Positions 1 through 8,496 are shown, counted from the stretch's first letter. The stretch is 64,000 nucleotides of DNA from JAZDFC01 sp043808235 (GCA_043808235.1 JAZDFC010000098.1:20804-84803); one strand, 5' to 3'. Numbers and translations are program-made. Notes: generated from the sequence alone by a model not told the origin.

Positions 1-986
1 ACACTCGTGGTGTTAGTAGTGTAAGCATAACACCTGATGGAAAACGAGCCGTGTCGGGAAGTTTTGATAGGACTCTCCGGGTATGGGAGATAGAAAGCAG
101 TGAATGCCTTAGAACTATTGAGAGGCACACTGATGGTGTTTTTAGTATAAGCATAACACCTGATGGAAAACGAGCCGTTTCGGGAAGTTGGGATAAATCA
201 TTACGGGTATGGGAGATAGAAAGCGGTGAATGCCTTAGAACGCTTGAGAGGTACACTGATGATGTTAGTAGTTTAAGCATAACACCTGATGGAAAACGAG
301 CCGTTTGGGGAAGTTTGGATAAAACATTACGGGTATGGGACATAGAAAGCGGTGAATGCGTTCGAACGCTTGAGGGGCACACTGATGGTGTTAGTAGTGT
401 AAGCATAACACCTGATGGAAAGCGAGCCATTTCGGGAAGTTTGGATAAGACATTACGTGTATGGGACATGGAAAGCGGTGGATGCTTTCGAACGCTTGAG
501 GGTCACACTGATTGTGTTTGGAGTATAAGCATAACACCTAATGGAAAGCGAGCCGTTTCTGGAAGTTGGGATAAAACATTACGTGTATGGGACATAGAAA
601 GCGGTGAATGCCTTAGAACGCTTGAGGGGCACACTGATTCTGTTTGGAGTATAAGCATAACACCTTATGGAAAGCGAGCCGTTTCTGGAAGTTCTGATTG
701 GACACTCCGGGTATGGGAGATAGAAAGCGGTGAATGCCTTATAAATCTTGAGGGGCACAATAGTTCTGTTTATCGTTTAAACATAACACATGATGGAAAA
801 CGAGCCGTTTCTGGAAGTTCTGATAGGACTCTCCGGGTATGGGACTTAGAAAGTGGAGTGTGTCAATTAATTCTTTCACAAGAATTTCTTAGTATTGCAA
901 TAAAACAAAGTGAATTACAGACAATAATTTGTGTTGGTACCGCAATTGGAGATGTACTTTTCTATGAAATAAAGAATTTTGAATAA
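1..986 (+). CDS. WD40 beta-propeller protein, 5' end outside window
   Basis: The reading frame is open from the first bases (frame from base 3), so the N-terminus and any effector or NTPase domain lie to the left of the window. What is visible is seven complete 42-residue WD40 blades, each with the core S-I-T-P-x-G-K-R-A-V-S-G-S-x-D-x-T-L-R-V-W, then a degenerate last blade (885-983) and a TAA stop. Blades start at 3, 129, 255, 381, 507, 633 and 759, an exact 126-bp period. The blades are almost identical at the DNA level, but a few positions differ strongly: residue 3 of each unit is G/G/D/G/C/S/S, residue 5 is S/F/S/S/W/W/Y, and residue 21, just before the conserved Asp, is F/W/L/L/W/S/S. 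WD40 propellers are protein-interaction platforms; a recognition role here is inferred. The next gene on the strand is a MoxR-like ATPase. Confidence 0.9.
   Translation, partial: TRGVSSVSITPDGKRAVSGSFDRTLRVWEIESSECLRTIERHTDGVFSISITPDGKRAVSGSWDKSLRVWEIESGECLRTLERYTDDVSSLSITPDGKRAVWGSLDKTLRVWDIESGECVRTLEGHTDGVSSVSITPDGKRAISGSLDKTLRVWDMESGGCFRTLEGHTDCVWSISITPNGKRAVSGSWDKTLRVWDIESGECLRTLEGHTDSVWSISITPYGKRAVSGSSDWTLRVWEIESGECLINLEGHNSSVYRLNITHDGKRAVSGSSDRTLRVWDLESGVCQLILSQEFLSIAIKQSELQTIICVGTAIGDVLFYEIKNFE
3..884 (+). repeat. Seven tandem 126-bp WD40-encoding repeats
   Basis: Seven direct repeats with a strict 126-bp period encode one WD40 blade each. Long parts of the unit, such as the stretch coding for ITPDGKRAV, are nearly identical between copies even at third codon positions, which points to recent duplication or gene conversion. 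The differences cluster in a few codons. The repeat count may be unstable between strains, and in short-read assemblies the array may be collapsed. Confidence 0.9.
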
Positions 987-1105
987 CAGTACAAACCAAA
1001 AAACGTAATAAATTTTTTCCCCTTGGCGATAATCCTTCCCCAACGCTGTATTTACTTTTAGAAAATATTTGAGAGTAAATAGAAGCACAAAACTCAATTA
1101 TTATA

Positions 1106-1118
1106 CGGATGTAATCCG
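1106..1118. repeat. Small inverted repeat before the MoxR start codon
   Basis: CGGAT and ATCCG arms flank GTA, immediately upstream of the ATG at 1120. It may be a translational or operator element, or an outlier of the palindrome family found at 2062-2543. The stem is only 5 bp, so chance is possible. Confidence 0.3.
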
Positions 1119-1119
1119 C

Positions 1120-2016
1120 ATGGAAAAACAAAAAATACAGTTAAATAGAAAATTGGTATGGGCAAGTGAGCCGTATAAACCTAATTTATCGGTAATACCC
1201 GAGTTTGTGGGACGCGAAAGTGAAATGGAATTAATTATGGCGGCATGGATTTCCGGCAGACATAATCTTCCGTTGTCACCTTTGCTTGTAGGCGAACCCG
1301 GAGTGGGGAAAAACAGATTAGTCTATGAGCTGGCAAAGTTAACCGGGCGGGAGTTGTTCCTCTTCCAGGGGCACGAGGATGTAACCGCCGAAGACCTTGC
1401 CTGCACGGTACGATTCAGTGATGACGAAGCGAATAAGATGGAGTATGTACTTTCGCCGCTTGCGTGTGCAATGCTCAACGGAAGCATATTCTTTCTTGAT
1501 GAGATTGGAAAGATACGACCGCGTGCGCTGGCTTTATTAGTCAGCGTACTTGATGAAAGACGATATCTGGATTCCTCACTCCTCGGGGAAAGAGTGTTTG
1601 CCCATCCCGGCTTCAGATTTATTGCCGCGACAAACACGGGCGAAGTGCCTCTACTTCCGGAATTCATCCGCTCAAGGGTAAAACCGATTATTAAAGTCGG
1701 TTATCCGCCCCGGCAGGAAATTGAGGATATCATTCAACGGCAGTTCAGAAGCAGGATGCTCAATCTTTCGGAACTGCTCGAGATCTTCTGGTTATTGTGG
1801 GATAAAAAAGGAAAAGAGCCTGTCCCCCCTACCCCGCGGGATGCAATTGCGGTTTTCAGTCTCGCATCAAGTCTCAGCGACTTTGAGCGCAGCGGCGGAA
1901 AAGAAAAAATAAACCAGCCGGTTGATGGCGAAGCAATATCGCTTGAGAGCAGTGAGAAAAGTTCAATCGTTATGTATGAGCATCTCGAAAACGCGGTAAA
2001 GAAACTATATATGTGA
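1120..2016 (+). CDS. MoxR-like AAA+ ATPase
   Basis: A single AAA+ domain of the MoxR/dynein-related type, about 298 residues. From the ATG at 1120, Walker A is GEPGVGKN (about 58-65), Walker B is FFLDE (about 124-128), sensor 1 is ATN (about 170-172), and an RSR arginine-finger motif follows at about 184-186. A TTG at 1069 would lengthen the protein by 17 residues with no family match, so ATG 1120 is preferred, although neither start has a strong ribosome binding site. MoxR ATPases usually remodel a partner protein and are often encoded beside vWA proteins. No vWA gene is visible here; the neighbours are a WD40 propeller and a TraB-like protein. The C-terminal tail, after about 240, is polar and low in complexity. 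The family assignment is secure; the role in a conflict system is inferred. Confidence 0.85.
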   Translation: MEKQKIQLNRKLVWASEPYKPNLSVIPEFVGRESEMELIMAAWISGRHNLPLSPLLVGEPGVGKNRLVYELAKLTGRELFLFQGHEDVTAEDLACTVRFSDDEANKMEYVLSPLACAMLNGSIFFLDEIGKIRPRALALLVSVLDERRYLDSSLLGERVFAHPGFRFIAATNTGEVPLLPEFIRSRVKPIIKVGYPPRQEIEDIIQRQFRSRMLNLSELLEIFWLLWDKKGKEPVPPTPRDAIAVFSLASSLSDFERSGGKEKINQPVDGEAISLESSEKSSIVMYEHLENAVKKLYM

Positions 2017-2061
2017 AAATACAGTTTGATTTGCTTAACTCAAATATTGGAAAATCATTTA

Positions 2062-2543
2062 CCGTCAGTTTTAACTGACGGACTGGATAAACAAGATAGC
2101 CTTGGCTTTAGCCACATTTATTTTTCTGTTTGGGCTAAAGCCCGTAGTTTCTTTTTTTTCTCATAATCCCCGACATGAATGTCGGGGCAATTAATAAAGC
2201 AGCGCACTAGTTGTTTTAATAAATCAACACGGACTTTGTATATGTGAAGAAAAGAAGATTGTATCCAAACGAATATTACTCCGGCATTTATGCCGGAGTG
2301 TCACCACAAAGGGCTTTAGCCAAATTGTTTTTGTTGTCTGGCTAAAGCCCGGATTTATTTGTTTTTTTACTCCGCGACATAAAGAGTGTGTTGCTTATTA
2401 AAATTCCGACTTTGAATTGCCGCGAGTTTTAACTCGCGGAAAATATTAGCAAAATAATTTCTGGGCTTCAGCCCAAATAATTGTTTTTATTCGGCTAAAG
2501 CCGGTTGTCTCTTTTGTTTTTTTTCTCCGGCATAATGCCGGAG
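2062..2543. repeat. Cluster of short perfect palindromes (REP-like)
   Basis: The 556-bp gap between two genes is packed with hairpins. One kind has 9-10 bp arms and a 1-2 nt loop: 2062-2081 (CCGTCAGTT arm), 2168-2187 (CCCCGACAT arm), 2278-2299 (ACTCCGGCAT arm), 2420-2439 (CCGCGAGTT arm) and 2525-2543 (CTCCGGCAT arm). The other kind uses GGCTTTAGCC/GGCTAAAGCC: arms at 2103-2113 with 2132-2143, a perfect 12-bp pair at 2311-2322 with 2339-2350, and single palindromes at 2462-2475 and 2492-2503. The two kinds alternate, separated by T-rich stretches. This resembles REP elements mobilised by REP-associated tyrosine (RAYT/Y1) transposases; no such transposase is in the window. No coding sequence was seen in the stretch. 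Confidence 0.8.
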
Positions 2544-2572
2544 TTATTCAACAGCTTCTAAATGTCGCGGGA

Positions 2573-4951
2573 ATGACACCGGAAATATCGGGGATAAATA
2601 TGGACAAGTTATTTCACGAATATCATTACAAACGCAGCAAACTCTTTGCGGTGCCTGCCGCTCATATCCATTCCGCGTTTGCCGTTTGCGTGCACAACAT
2701 CTGCCGCAATCCCGAAACAAAACCGAACGCAATTGCTGTTGAACTCGGTCATTCCACTGTAATGGAAATCGTAAAGTTCTTGAAGGAATTAAAACAAGGC
2801 GGGATGGATAAAGAAATTCTTCCATGCATGCTTGGCATTATGAAGAAGAACCGTTACATCCATTCGGATTGGTACGACAAAGCGCGGCAGTTACAGGAAC
2901 TTTATCAGATGCCGTTAAACAAACTTCCAACAGATGTATTGAACCGTGCACTGAATTTCAGTCACTGGTCAACAATTTTCCTCGCACCCAACGATTCGAT
3001 TATAGAAGCAATACGATGCGCAATGGAATTGAACATTCCCGTTTACGGTGTTGACCTGGATGACTTTGCCAACACACGGATTGAAAAATTTCTTTTTGAA
3101 GACCCCCAGCTCGCACATAGTAATTATCTCGGGTACAGCAACCGCGTAATGGAATATTGCCATTACGGAAAAGACCCGGTCATCGATTTGAATCGCGAAG
3201 TAAATATGTCTGCCGGTTTAAAAGAATGTATGAGGCGTCATAAAAAAGTTCTTTTCACTTGCGGGATGGCTCACTGGAGAAGTATTGTTACACTTCTCAA
3301 TGATTCGAAAATTCCAGCCAAACCGGTATTTGAAAATTGCGAAAAAACAGAACTGCGACGCACAATCGTGCATCCGTCAATTGCCGCATCGGCAATGGAA
3401 ATCCTTCCTCAAGTAACATTTAATTATGAGATGTACCGTTATCCTGTCTCATTCAATCACCCGGATTCTTTGAAGAAGGATTTTGTCGGAAATCTTGTAA
3501 GGCACGCACTCGATTCGGCTTATAAAACATATTCGGCGGAATCAATAAAAGGAAAAAATGCGGAAGACAATAACGGCTGGACTGAATTGGAGGAATTCGA
3601 AAAATTTCTTTTCAAATACACCGCAGTTGCTCAAAAGAAAATTCCGACAATGTCCACAATGATGCGAGCCGCCGAAACAATGATGAATGATAAGTTCTGC
3701 AGGATATTGGCAAAACAAATAATGGATGTTGAACCGGATTGGGCTTCTTCAGCTGATTTTCCCGGATTACCGACATTGCTTCCTTCAATCAAGCAGAACG
3801 GGAGAGCCAACGGGAAATGCAAATTGAAACTTATTCCGGCAGTCGGCGGGAATAGCTCCGAAAATTCCGATAACGATAATTCCTTTTTCTTTGACGGAAC
3901 AGCAAACCAGGATATAACGCCGGATTTGATTTACCGGTACTTCGGCATCGACGAAAAACATCTCAAGAATTCAAATGGGAGAACAACTGGTCTTGCCTGG
4001 ATTTGGCCGCCGTGTGAAGCGCTGATTCACGGTATAGCATTCAAGGCGGTTGAACAATCCAATTTTACAAAACAAAAAATCAGGACTCCACAGGCATTTG
4101 AAGGTTCGATTGAAGGCGGCATCAATATGAAAGCCACAATGCGATCCATCATCAACGGCGAGAATAAAATTTATGTGTCAACATTTACTTCGCGGCTCGA
4201 GCAGGCAATCATAGACGGCATAAGTCCCGATCCGATAGTATTTATTTTCGAAGATTTATCACAAGTATCGGGTAATTGGGCGGTGATGTCCGGCGGTGAC
4301 TTTTATCCGTTCATCACCGATCACGAAATGTATAACGAAAACGTAAGCAAATTCGGCAACTGCGCTACTGCAAGCATTTATTTTGAAAACTATATTACTC
4401 CTCCACAACATCTTTCAAAATTTGTCGGATCTGCAAATATAATTCAAGCAGGAGTCACCTTCGGCAATCCATGCATTAACGCAGAGCAGACAGCACGATG
4501 GTTGGAAGACAATAAATATAAATGCTGCCCATTACTTCCTTACCGGGACATGGATATGCTTGCAAAATATTATAGCAAAAATTTTGGAGTTGAGTTAAAT
4601 CCGCACAATCACGAGGAGACTTTTCTGCTGATGGCAATTCCATTTGCAAAAAAAAGTGTTACAATTATCGCACATGACTCATTCCAGATACCTGCAAGCA
4701 TAAGATTCGAAGCGGCGAAAAGGAAGGTTGGTATTGATATAATTCCTCTTCGACACTTTTCATTGGAACAAATACAGGAAGCAAGGCTTAGGATATCGTT
4801 TTATACTTTTGATGAAGCGGGGAAAGAATATCCGCCCGAAATAGAATTTTTAATGGGTCAGAAGAAAGAGGCTTATTTTGATCTTCTCCCCAAAGAAATG
4901 CGCAGGCAATTAAAATATTTTGAGAGATGCGATAATGAAGTATCTCAATAA
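2573..4951 (+). CDS. TraB/ChaN-like N-terminal domain fused to unknown C-terminal region
   Basis: A cytosolic-looking protein of up to 792 residues, with no signal peptide or membrane segment. The first 245 residues follow the TraB/PrgY/ChaN pattern: AAHIHS (about 29-34) in place of the family GTAHxS, then AVELGHS (about 55-61) in place of VAVEL, an acidic VDLDD strand after an IRCAMELN helix (about 147-164), and CGMAHW (about 230-235) in place of the C-terminal GxGH motif. Members of this fold include predicted metalloproteases and erythromycin-esterase relatives, and the conserved His and Glu residues suggest an enzyme. Residues of about 250-792 match nothing I recognise. An alternative ATG at 2600 is preceded by GGGG and may be the true start. 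The stop overlaps the next gene. The domain call rests on motifs only. Confidence 0.75.
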   Translation: MTPEISGINMDKLFHEYHYKRSKLFAVPAAHIHSAFAVCVHNICRNPETKPNAIAVELGHSTVMEIVKFLKELKQGGMDKEILPCMLGIMKKNRYIHSDWYDKARQLQELYQMPLNKLPTDVLNRALNFSHWSTIFLAPNDSIIEAIRCAMELNIPVYGVDLDDFANTRIEKFLFEDPQLAHSNYLGYSNRVMEYCHYGKDPVIDLNREVNMSAGLKECMRRHKKVLFTCGMAHWRSIVTLLNDSKIPAKPVFENCEKTELRRTIVHPSIAASAMEILPQVTFNYEMYRYPVSFNHPDSLKKDFVGNLVRHALDSAYKTYSAESIKGKNAEDNNGWTELEEFEKFLFKYTAVAQKKIPTMSTMMRAAETMMNDKFCRILAKQIMDVEPDWASSADFPGLPTLLPSIKQNGRANGKCKLKLIPAVGGNSSENSDNDNSFFFDGTANQDITPDLIYRYFGIDEKHLKNSNGRTTGLAWIWPPCEALIHGIAFKAVEQSNFTKQKIRTPQAFEGSIEGGINMKATMRSIINGENKIYVSTFTSRLEQAIIDGISPDPIVFIFEDLSQVSGNWAVMSGGDFYPFITDHEMYNENVSKFGNCATASIYFENYITPPQHLSKFVGSANIIQAGVTFGNPCINAEQTARWLEDNKYKCCPLLPYRDMDMLAKYYSKNFGVELNPHNHEETFLLMAIPFAKKSVTIIAHDSFQIPASIRFEAAKRKVGIDIIPLRHFSLEQIQEARLRISFYTFDEAGKEYPPEIEFLMGQKKEAYFDLLPKEMRRQLKYFERCDNEVSQ

Positions 4952-6077
4952 AAATATCGTCGACACGGAAACGCTAAGCGATGACTTGTTATTCGATTCA
5001 CGCCGCCCGGATAATGTTCTCCAGAATAGTAAAGAGCGGCAGTCGGATTATGCAGATATTGCGAAGCGATGGATGGAAGGGATTGAAACATCAAAACAAG
5101 ATGAAAAATTAATTGCAAAAATACTCCTCGGCAGTCCCGAATTATTTCTTACGAAATCCATCGATAACGATAAAATATGCGTGTTAATAAAAAAGCTCCA
5201 AAGCTCATCGAACTTAAGTTTACTTGAATTTCCGTATAAGGTATTGTGCCTATACATGGTTTTCGTCTTCAGCATAAAGGAAGGGAATATTATGGAGACA
5301 AGGATAATAATGAAACAAATTGCGAGGCTAATTAATAATTCCTTTCCGGGAAAAGAACAAAAACCGTCGAGACTAAATAAAAGACTAAATAACATTTTCT
5401 TCAATGAACAGGATGATAAACAATTTAAAGATATTGAGCCCTATATAAAAACGGCGATTACAAAAGTCATTATTATGATTATGGATTCACCAGGATTGCT
5501 GTTGATCGGGAAAGGTTTTAATATTGGTAAGTTTCCATTGCCACCAATGGGTTTGATGGATTTGAATCCAGCAGCAAATATCAACAACGCTTTAGAATAT
5601 TACAGACAGCAGCAATATGATATCGCACAAAACATGTACAGACATTTAATGATACAGGGAATTGATAGAGCGTCAACATTTGTTCATATGGCACGCGTCG
5701 AGATTTCGCACGACAATATCGCTCAGGCAGATTATTATATCGCAATGGCCTGGCGGATTCGTAATGAAGGACCCGATTACGTAAAATGCAGAATAATCTA
5801 TTTCATAATACTTATTAAAATGCTTGGCTCAGAGCCCTTTGATATTTGGCTAAGCGTAATGCTTCAAAGTACAAAGAAATATGACATAGTTATGGATTGG
5901 CAAATGGACTATGTGCTTCAAAAATACAAAAAAGTGTTAGGCAAAAGAAAATTCACTTACATGCAGGCATTACTTCATTTTTTATCATCCGGCAAAATGC
6001 CATATAGAAAAAAACCGCTAAAGTTGTGGGAAAATGTCCGGCCACTTCCCGAAATATCATGGCCGAGATACAAATAG
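4935..6077 (+). CDS. Uncharacterised alpha-helical protein with TPR-like region
   Basis: About 380 residues, not recognised as a named family. The ATG at 4935 overlaps the 3' end of the TraB-like gene by 17 nt and has a GAGAG ribosome binding site about 8 nt upstream, so the two are probably translationally coupled and work together. The N-terminal third is polar and helical. Around residues 225-300 there are paired helices with TPR-like spacing (ALEYYRQQQYDIAQNMYRHL, then ADYYIAMAWRIRNEG), suggesting a protein-binding scaffold. No signal peptide or catalytic motif is seen. The 3' end overlaps the convergent PcfJ-like gene by 21 bp. It is likely the last gene of the plus-strand set that contains the MoxR ATPase. 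Confidence 0.7.
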   Translation: MKYLNKNIVDTETLSDDLLFDSRRPDNVLQNSKERQSDYADIAKRWMEGIETSKQDEKLIAKILLGSPELFLTKSIDNDKICVLIKKLQSSSNLSLLEFPYKVLCLYMVFVFSIKEGNIMETRIIMKQIARLINNSFPGKEQKPSRLNKRLNNIFFNEQDDKQFKDIEPYIKTAITKVIIMIMDSPGLLLIGKGFNIGKFPLPPMGLMDLNPAANINNALEYYRQQQYDIAQNMYRHLMIQGIDRASTFVHMARVEISHDNIAQADYYIAMAWRIRNEGPDYVKCRIIYFIILIKMLGSEPFDIWLSVMLQSTKKYDIVMDWQMDYVLQKYKKVLGKRKFTYMQALLHFLSSGKMPYRKKPLKLWENVRPLPEISWPRYK

Positions 6078-7412
6078 ATCACTTGAATCAATTATTAGGA
6101 TTGGCTCAACTTTTTTTGGAGGACTCCTTAAATCAGTTGCGGTTTTGGGGACAATATTGCTGTTAAACCATTCATCCACCATCAACCTGAGTTCATTTGA
6201 GACTTGAGAGTTTTTGTAACCTAACAGGCTTCCCTTACTAATTCCGTGCTTCTCAATATGAATTTCGAGAGTAGCTTCTTCACTACCATAAAACACTTTA
6301 TAAAACCGGCTTCTGCCTTTGGCTACATTCTTATAAAGAGTATCGATACAATTATGTTGATGCTTCGACCAGGCTTTCTGTTCATCCTCGTTTCTTATTG
6401 CTACGATATTTTCAGTATCAGGCAAAGGCGGTTCGGGAATAATTATCTGGTTCATTTTGATTCTTTTCTTTTCGACCTGGTCCAGTAATCTCCCCATAGC
6501 TTTTTCTATTTTTGCTTGCTGTTCAATCTCGGCTACTTTTATTTTCCATTTATCAGATAAGCTACGGATATCTTTTAATTTTTTCAAATCCTCTTTGAAA
6601 GAATGTGACTGAGAAAGTTCAGCAATCGCGTTAGGCATTATTATTTGCAATAAGGAGGGTTCGTAGGCTAAAAAATGAAATAAATTTTTATTTATTTGTT
6701 TCGAGTGACTCAAGATTTTAAGAATTTGTTCTTCTATTACTGAGTTCAGCTTTAGAGAATTCCGTAGATGGATCAAAGCCTCCACTTCAAGTATAGCCGG
6801 ATCGAATTTTCTGAATATTTTAACTAATCTTTCTGACCCATTAAACAGAGCTAAATTTAATATTTCTTTTTGTTTTGATTCGATGAGACGTGACATGTAA
6901 CTGTAATTATTGTAAATTGAATAGGATGCGTGCAGTTTACCAAGATTTACAAGGATATACGCTAGACCTGGATTTGAAATAATGAAGGAAGATAATTTTT
7001 CACCAAAAAAGGTAATCGCTTTCAGGAAATCCCAGTGCGAATTAGAGAACATCTTAACTTGATCATGAAGTTCTTTCGGGATAGAATCAAAAAACTTCTG
7101 TTCTTTATTTTCATTCCCCTCTTTTGGAGCTTCATTATTTGCATCTATTACCGGACTATGCAGTGTAACCGTATTTATATTAGAAAATCCCTTCTCTATG
7201 AAATCTCCATTATGGAGGAAATCAATTTTTCTAATATTCAAATTGACTACAGGTTCAATTTCTACCCAATATGGACTATCGCCGGATACTGAGAAAGCTC
7301 TCCAGTGAGGTGCGCCTACCAATATAAATTTGCATTCGTGACGGGTAAACTTGAAAATATTTTTTTGCTCAAATTCGTTTAAAAGATTATTTAAAGATTT
7401 TGCAGTTATCAT
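6057..7412 (-). CDS. PcfJ-like protein
   Basis: A 451-residue protein whose C-terminal 150 residues match the PcfJ-like pattern. It has an H-N-C motif (KHQHNC, about 350) followed by a phenylalanine/tyrosine-rich strand (FYKVFYG), an ATLEIHIEK strand, a YKNSQ segment and a closing V-D-E-W helix. PcfJ-like proteins are named from conjugative plasmids and are common in integrated elements; their biochemical role is unsettled. The N-terminal 300 residues are helical and carry a coiled-coil-like stretch near 290-320. It runs convergent to the TraB-like/TPR-like pair and overlaps it tail to tail. Its neighbour upstream is a primase-polymerase remnant, which supports a mobile-element origin. Confidence 0.7.
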   Translation of the reverse strand: MITAKSLNNLLNEFEQKNIFKFTRHECKFILVGAPHWRAFSVSGDSPYWVEIEPVVNLNIRKIDFLHNGDFIEKGFSNINTVTLHSPVIDANNEAPKEGNENKEQKFFDSIPKELHDQVKMFSNSHWDFLKAITFFGEKLSSFIISNPGLAYILVNLGKLHASYSIYNNYSYMSRLIESKQKEILNLALFNGSERLVKIFRKFDPAILEVEALIHLRNSLKLNSVIEEQILKILSHSKQINKNLFHFLAYEPSLLQIIMPNAIAELSQSHSFKEDLKKLKDIRSLSDKWKIKVAEIEQQAKIEKAMGRLLDQVEKKRIKMNQIIIPEPPLPDTENIVAIRNEDEQKAWSKHQHNCIDTLYKNVAKGRSRFYKVFYGSEEATLEIHIEKHGISKGSLLGYKNSQVSNELRLMVDEWFNSNIVPKTATDLRSPPKKVEPILIIDSSDLFVSRP

Positions 7413-7685
7413 ATTTACAAAACTGAGATATTATAAAAAAATTGGGATCAAAAACCTGGTTTAATTATTCTGTATTAAAACCTCTTTGGCAATCACTGTA
7501 TAGAGTTTATGATACCAATTACTATTTGAAACGAATTTAATGGTGAAGGACAATTACACCCATATTTAATTCTCAAATACGATTTTAAATCTGATTGTTC
7601 TCCTTAAAACAGGGAATGAATCTTCTTATTTAATACTATACAGCTATCAAGCTATTTTCTCGCATCAGTAGAAAAAGTTTTATCG
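7413..7685. other. Non-coding AT-rich gap
   Basis: I see no convincing reading frame, hairpin or repeat here. It lies between the start of the PcfJ-like gene and the stop of the primase-polymerase remnant, both on the minus strand, so a promoter for the PcfJ-like gene is expected but was not pinned down. Confidence 0.5.
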
Positions 7686-7934
7686 TCAATTACTCTCAAA
7701 ATCAATTACTTCAAGGTTTCCGTTTATTTTTCCGCAAACTATTCCTATCCTTACTTCATCGGTATCTATGTTTCCAAAGCATTTAAGTATTTCAGGATCG
7801 TTCAGTTTTCTTGTTTGTAATTCTTTCCAGTTTCTAGTCCCCGGGCATTTTTCCTTTGGTTTGGTCGGTAGCGGATTTAAATTATATTTATCTCTGAAAT
7901 CCATGCCTACCGAAATCATATCATTGTTCACCAT
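7686..7934 (-). pseudogene. Truncated primase-polymerase (Prim-Pol) N-terminal fragment
   Basis: The 83-residue product has the typical opening of the bifunctional DNA primase/polymerase N-terminal domain: N-P-L-P-T-K-P-K-E-K-x-P, a W-K-E-L-Q segment, then I-G-I-V-C-G-K-I-x-G-N and the acidic strand L-E-V-I-D-F-E. It stops two residues after that acidic motif, whereas intact Prim-Pol domains continue for 100 or more residues. The start at 7934 is supported by a GGAGG at 7942-7946. A strong ribosome binding site on a clearly truncated protein suggests a recently broken replication gene of an integrated element. A deliberately short accessory protein cannot be excluded. Confidence 0.65.
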
Positions 7935-7990
7935 GACATGTCCTCCGTAATACAAGATGAATAAGGCATGTTTCCGGTCGGCGAAAATAT

Positions 7991-8020
7991 GAGCCCTAAG
8001 ATTGGAATATCAAAGGGCTC
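7991..8020. repeat. Hairpin upstream of the Prim-Pol remnant
   Basis: Arms GAGCCCT (7991-7997) and AGGGCTC (8014-8020) form a 7-bp stem with a 16-nt loop, about 55 nt upstream of the Prim-Pol fragment start. It could be an operator, or a terminator for transcription from either side; there is no clear T-run. Confidence 0.35.
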
Positions 8021-8496
8021 AAAATCTGTTTACTGTTTCTGGGGATTAACTGGTTGGCGTGTTTCTAGTTTTATGTATCCCTATTTAAGTATAGATTTTC
8101 CTAACTTCAAAGTCAAGTATTTGTAAAAATATTTTTTAATATATTTTAGATTCATAACGATATTATATTAAATTTGGTCTAAATAATCCTCAATTTTATT
8201 TTTGGACAAAAAATGGACAAATCGTTAAAATAAAGTTCGAAAATGGATTATAATACGCATATAAAACCGCTATTGAAGTATCCCCCCTTTCCGCGTTAGG
8301 TGTTTATAGATGGCTATTCTAATATTGAACGGCCTAATCATCTCATAAATTCATCAATAAGTGTTATATCAAGGACACAATCAAAAGCAGTCAATTGATT
8401 CAGGCTCAGATCATATTATAATCGAGTTTTCCTTTATTCATTATTTTTAAAATAATTGAAATCAATGCCGCATAAATTCCACCATCCACATTTATT
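8021..8496. other. Intergenic junction between accessory region and carbohydrate locus
   Basis: About 475 bp of AT-rich DNA without a supported gene. It contains a short direct repeat of TGGACAAA at about 8202-8221. I could not identify an attachment site or a tRNA end. It marks the change from plus-strand accessory genes to the all-minus-strand carbohydrate locus. Confidence 0.5.

Noticed and set aside
3..884. Regular 126-bp repeats as a CRISPR array
   Set aside because: The units are far too long, translate in one open frame as WD40 blades, and have no spacer-repeat alternation.
1323..1667. Antisense reading frame inside the MoxR gene
   Set aside because: It lies wholly within the ATPase gene, shows no protein motif and follows from that gene's codon pattern.
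2062..2543. Palindrome cluster as a CRISPR array or replication origin
   Set aside because: The palindromes differ in sequence, their spacing is irregular, and there are no cas genes or DnaA-box clusters.
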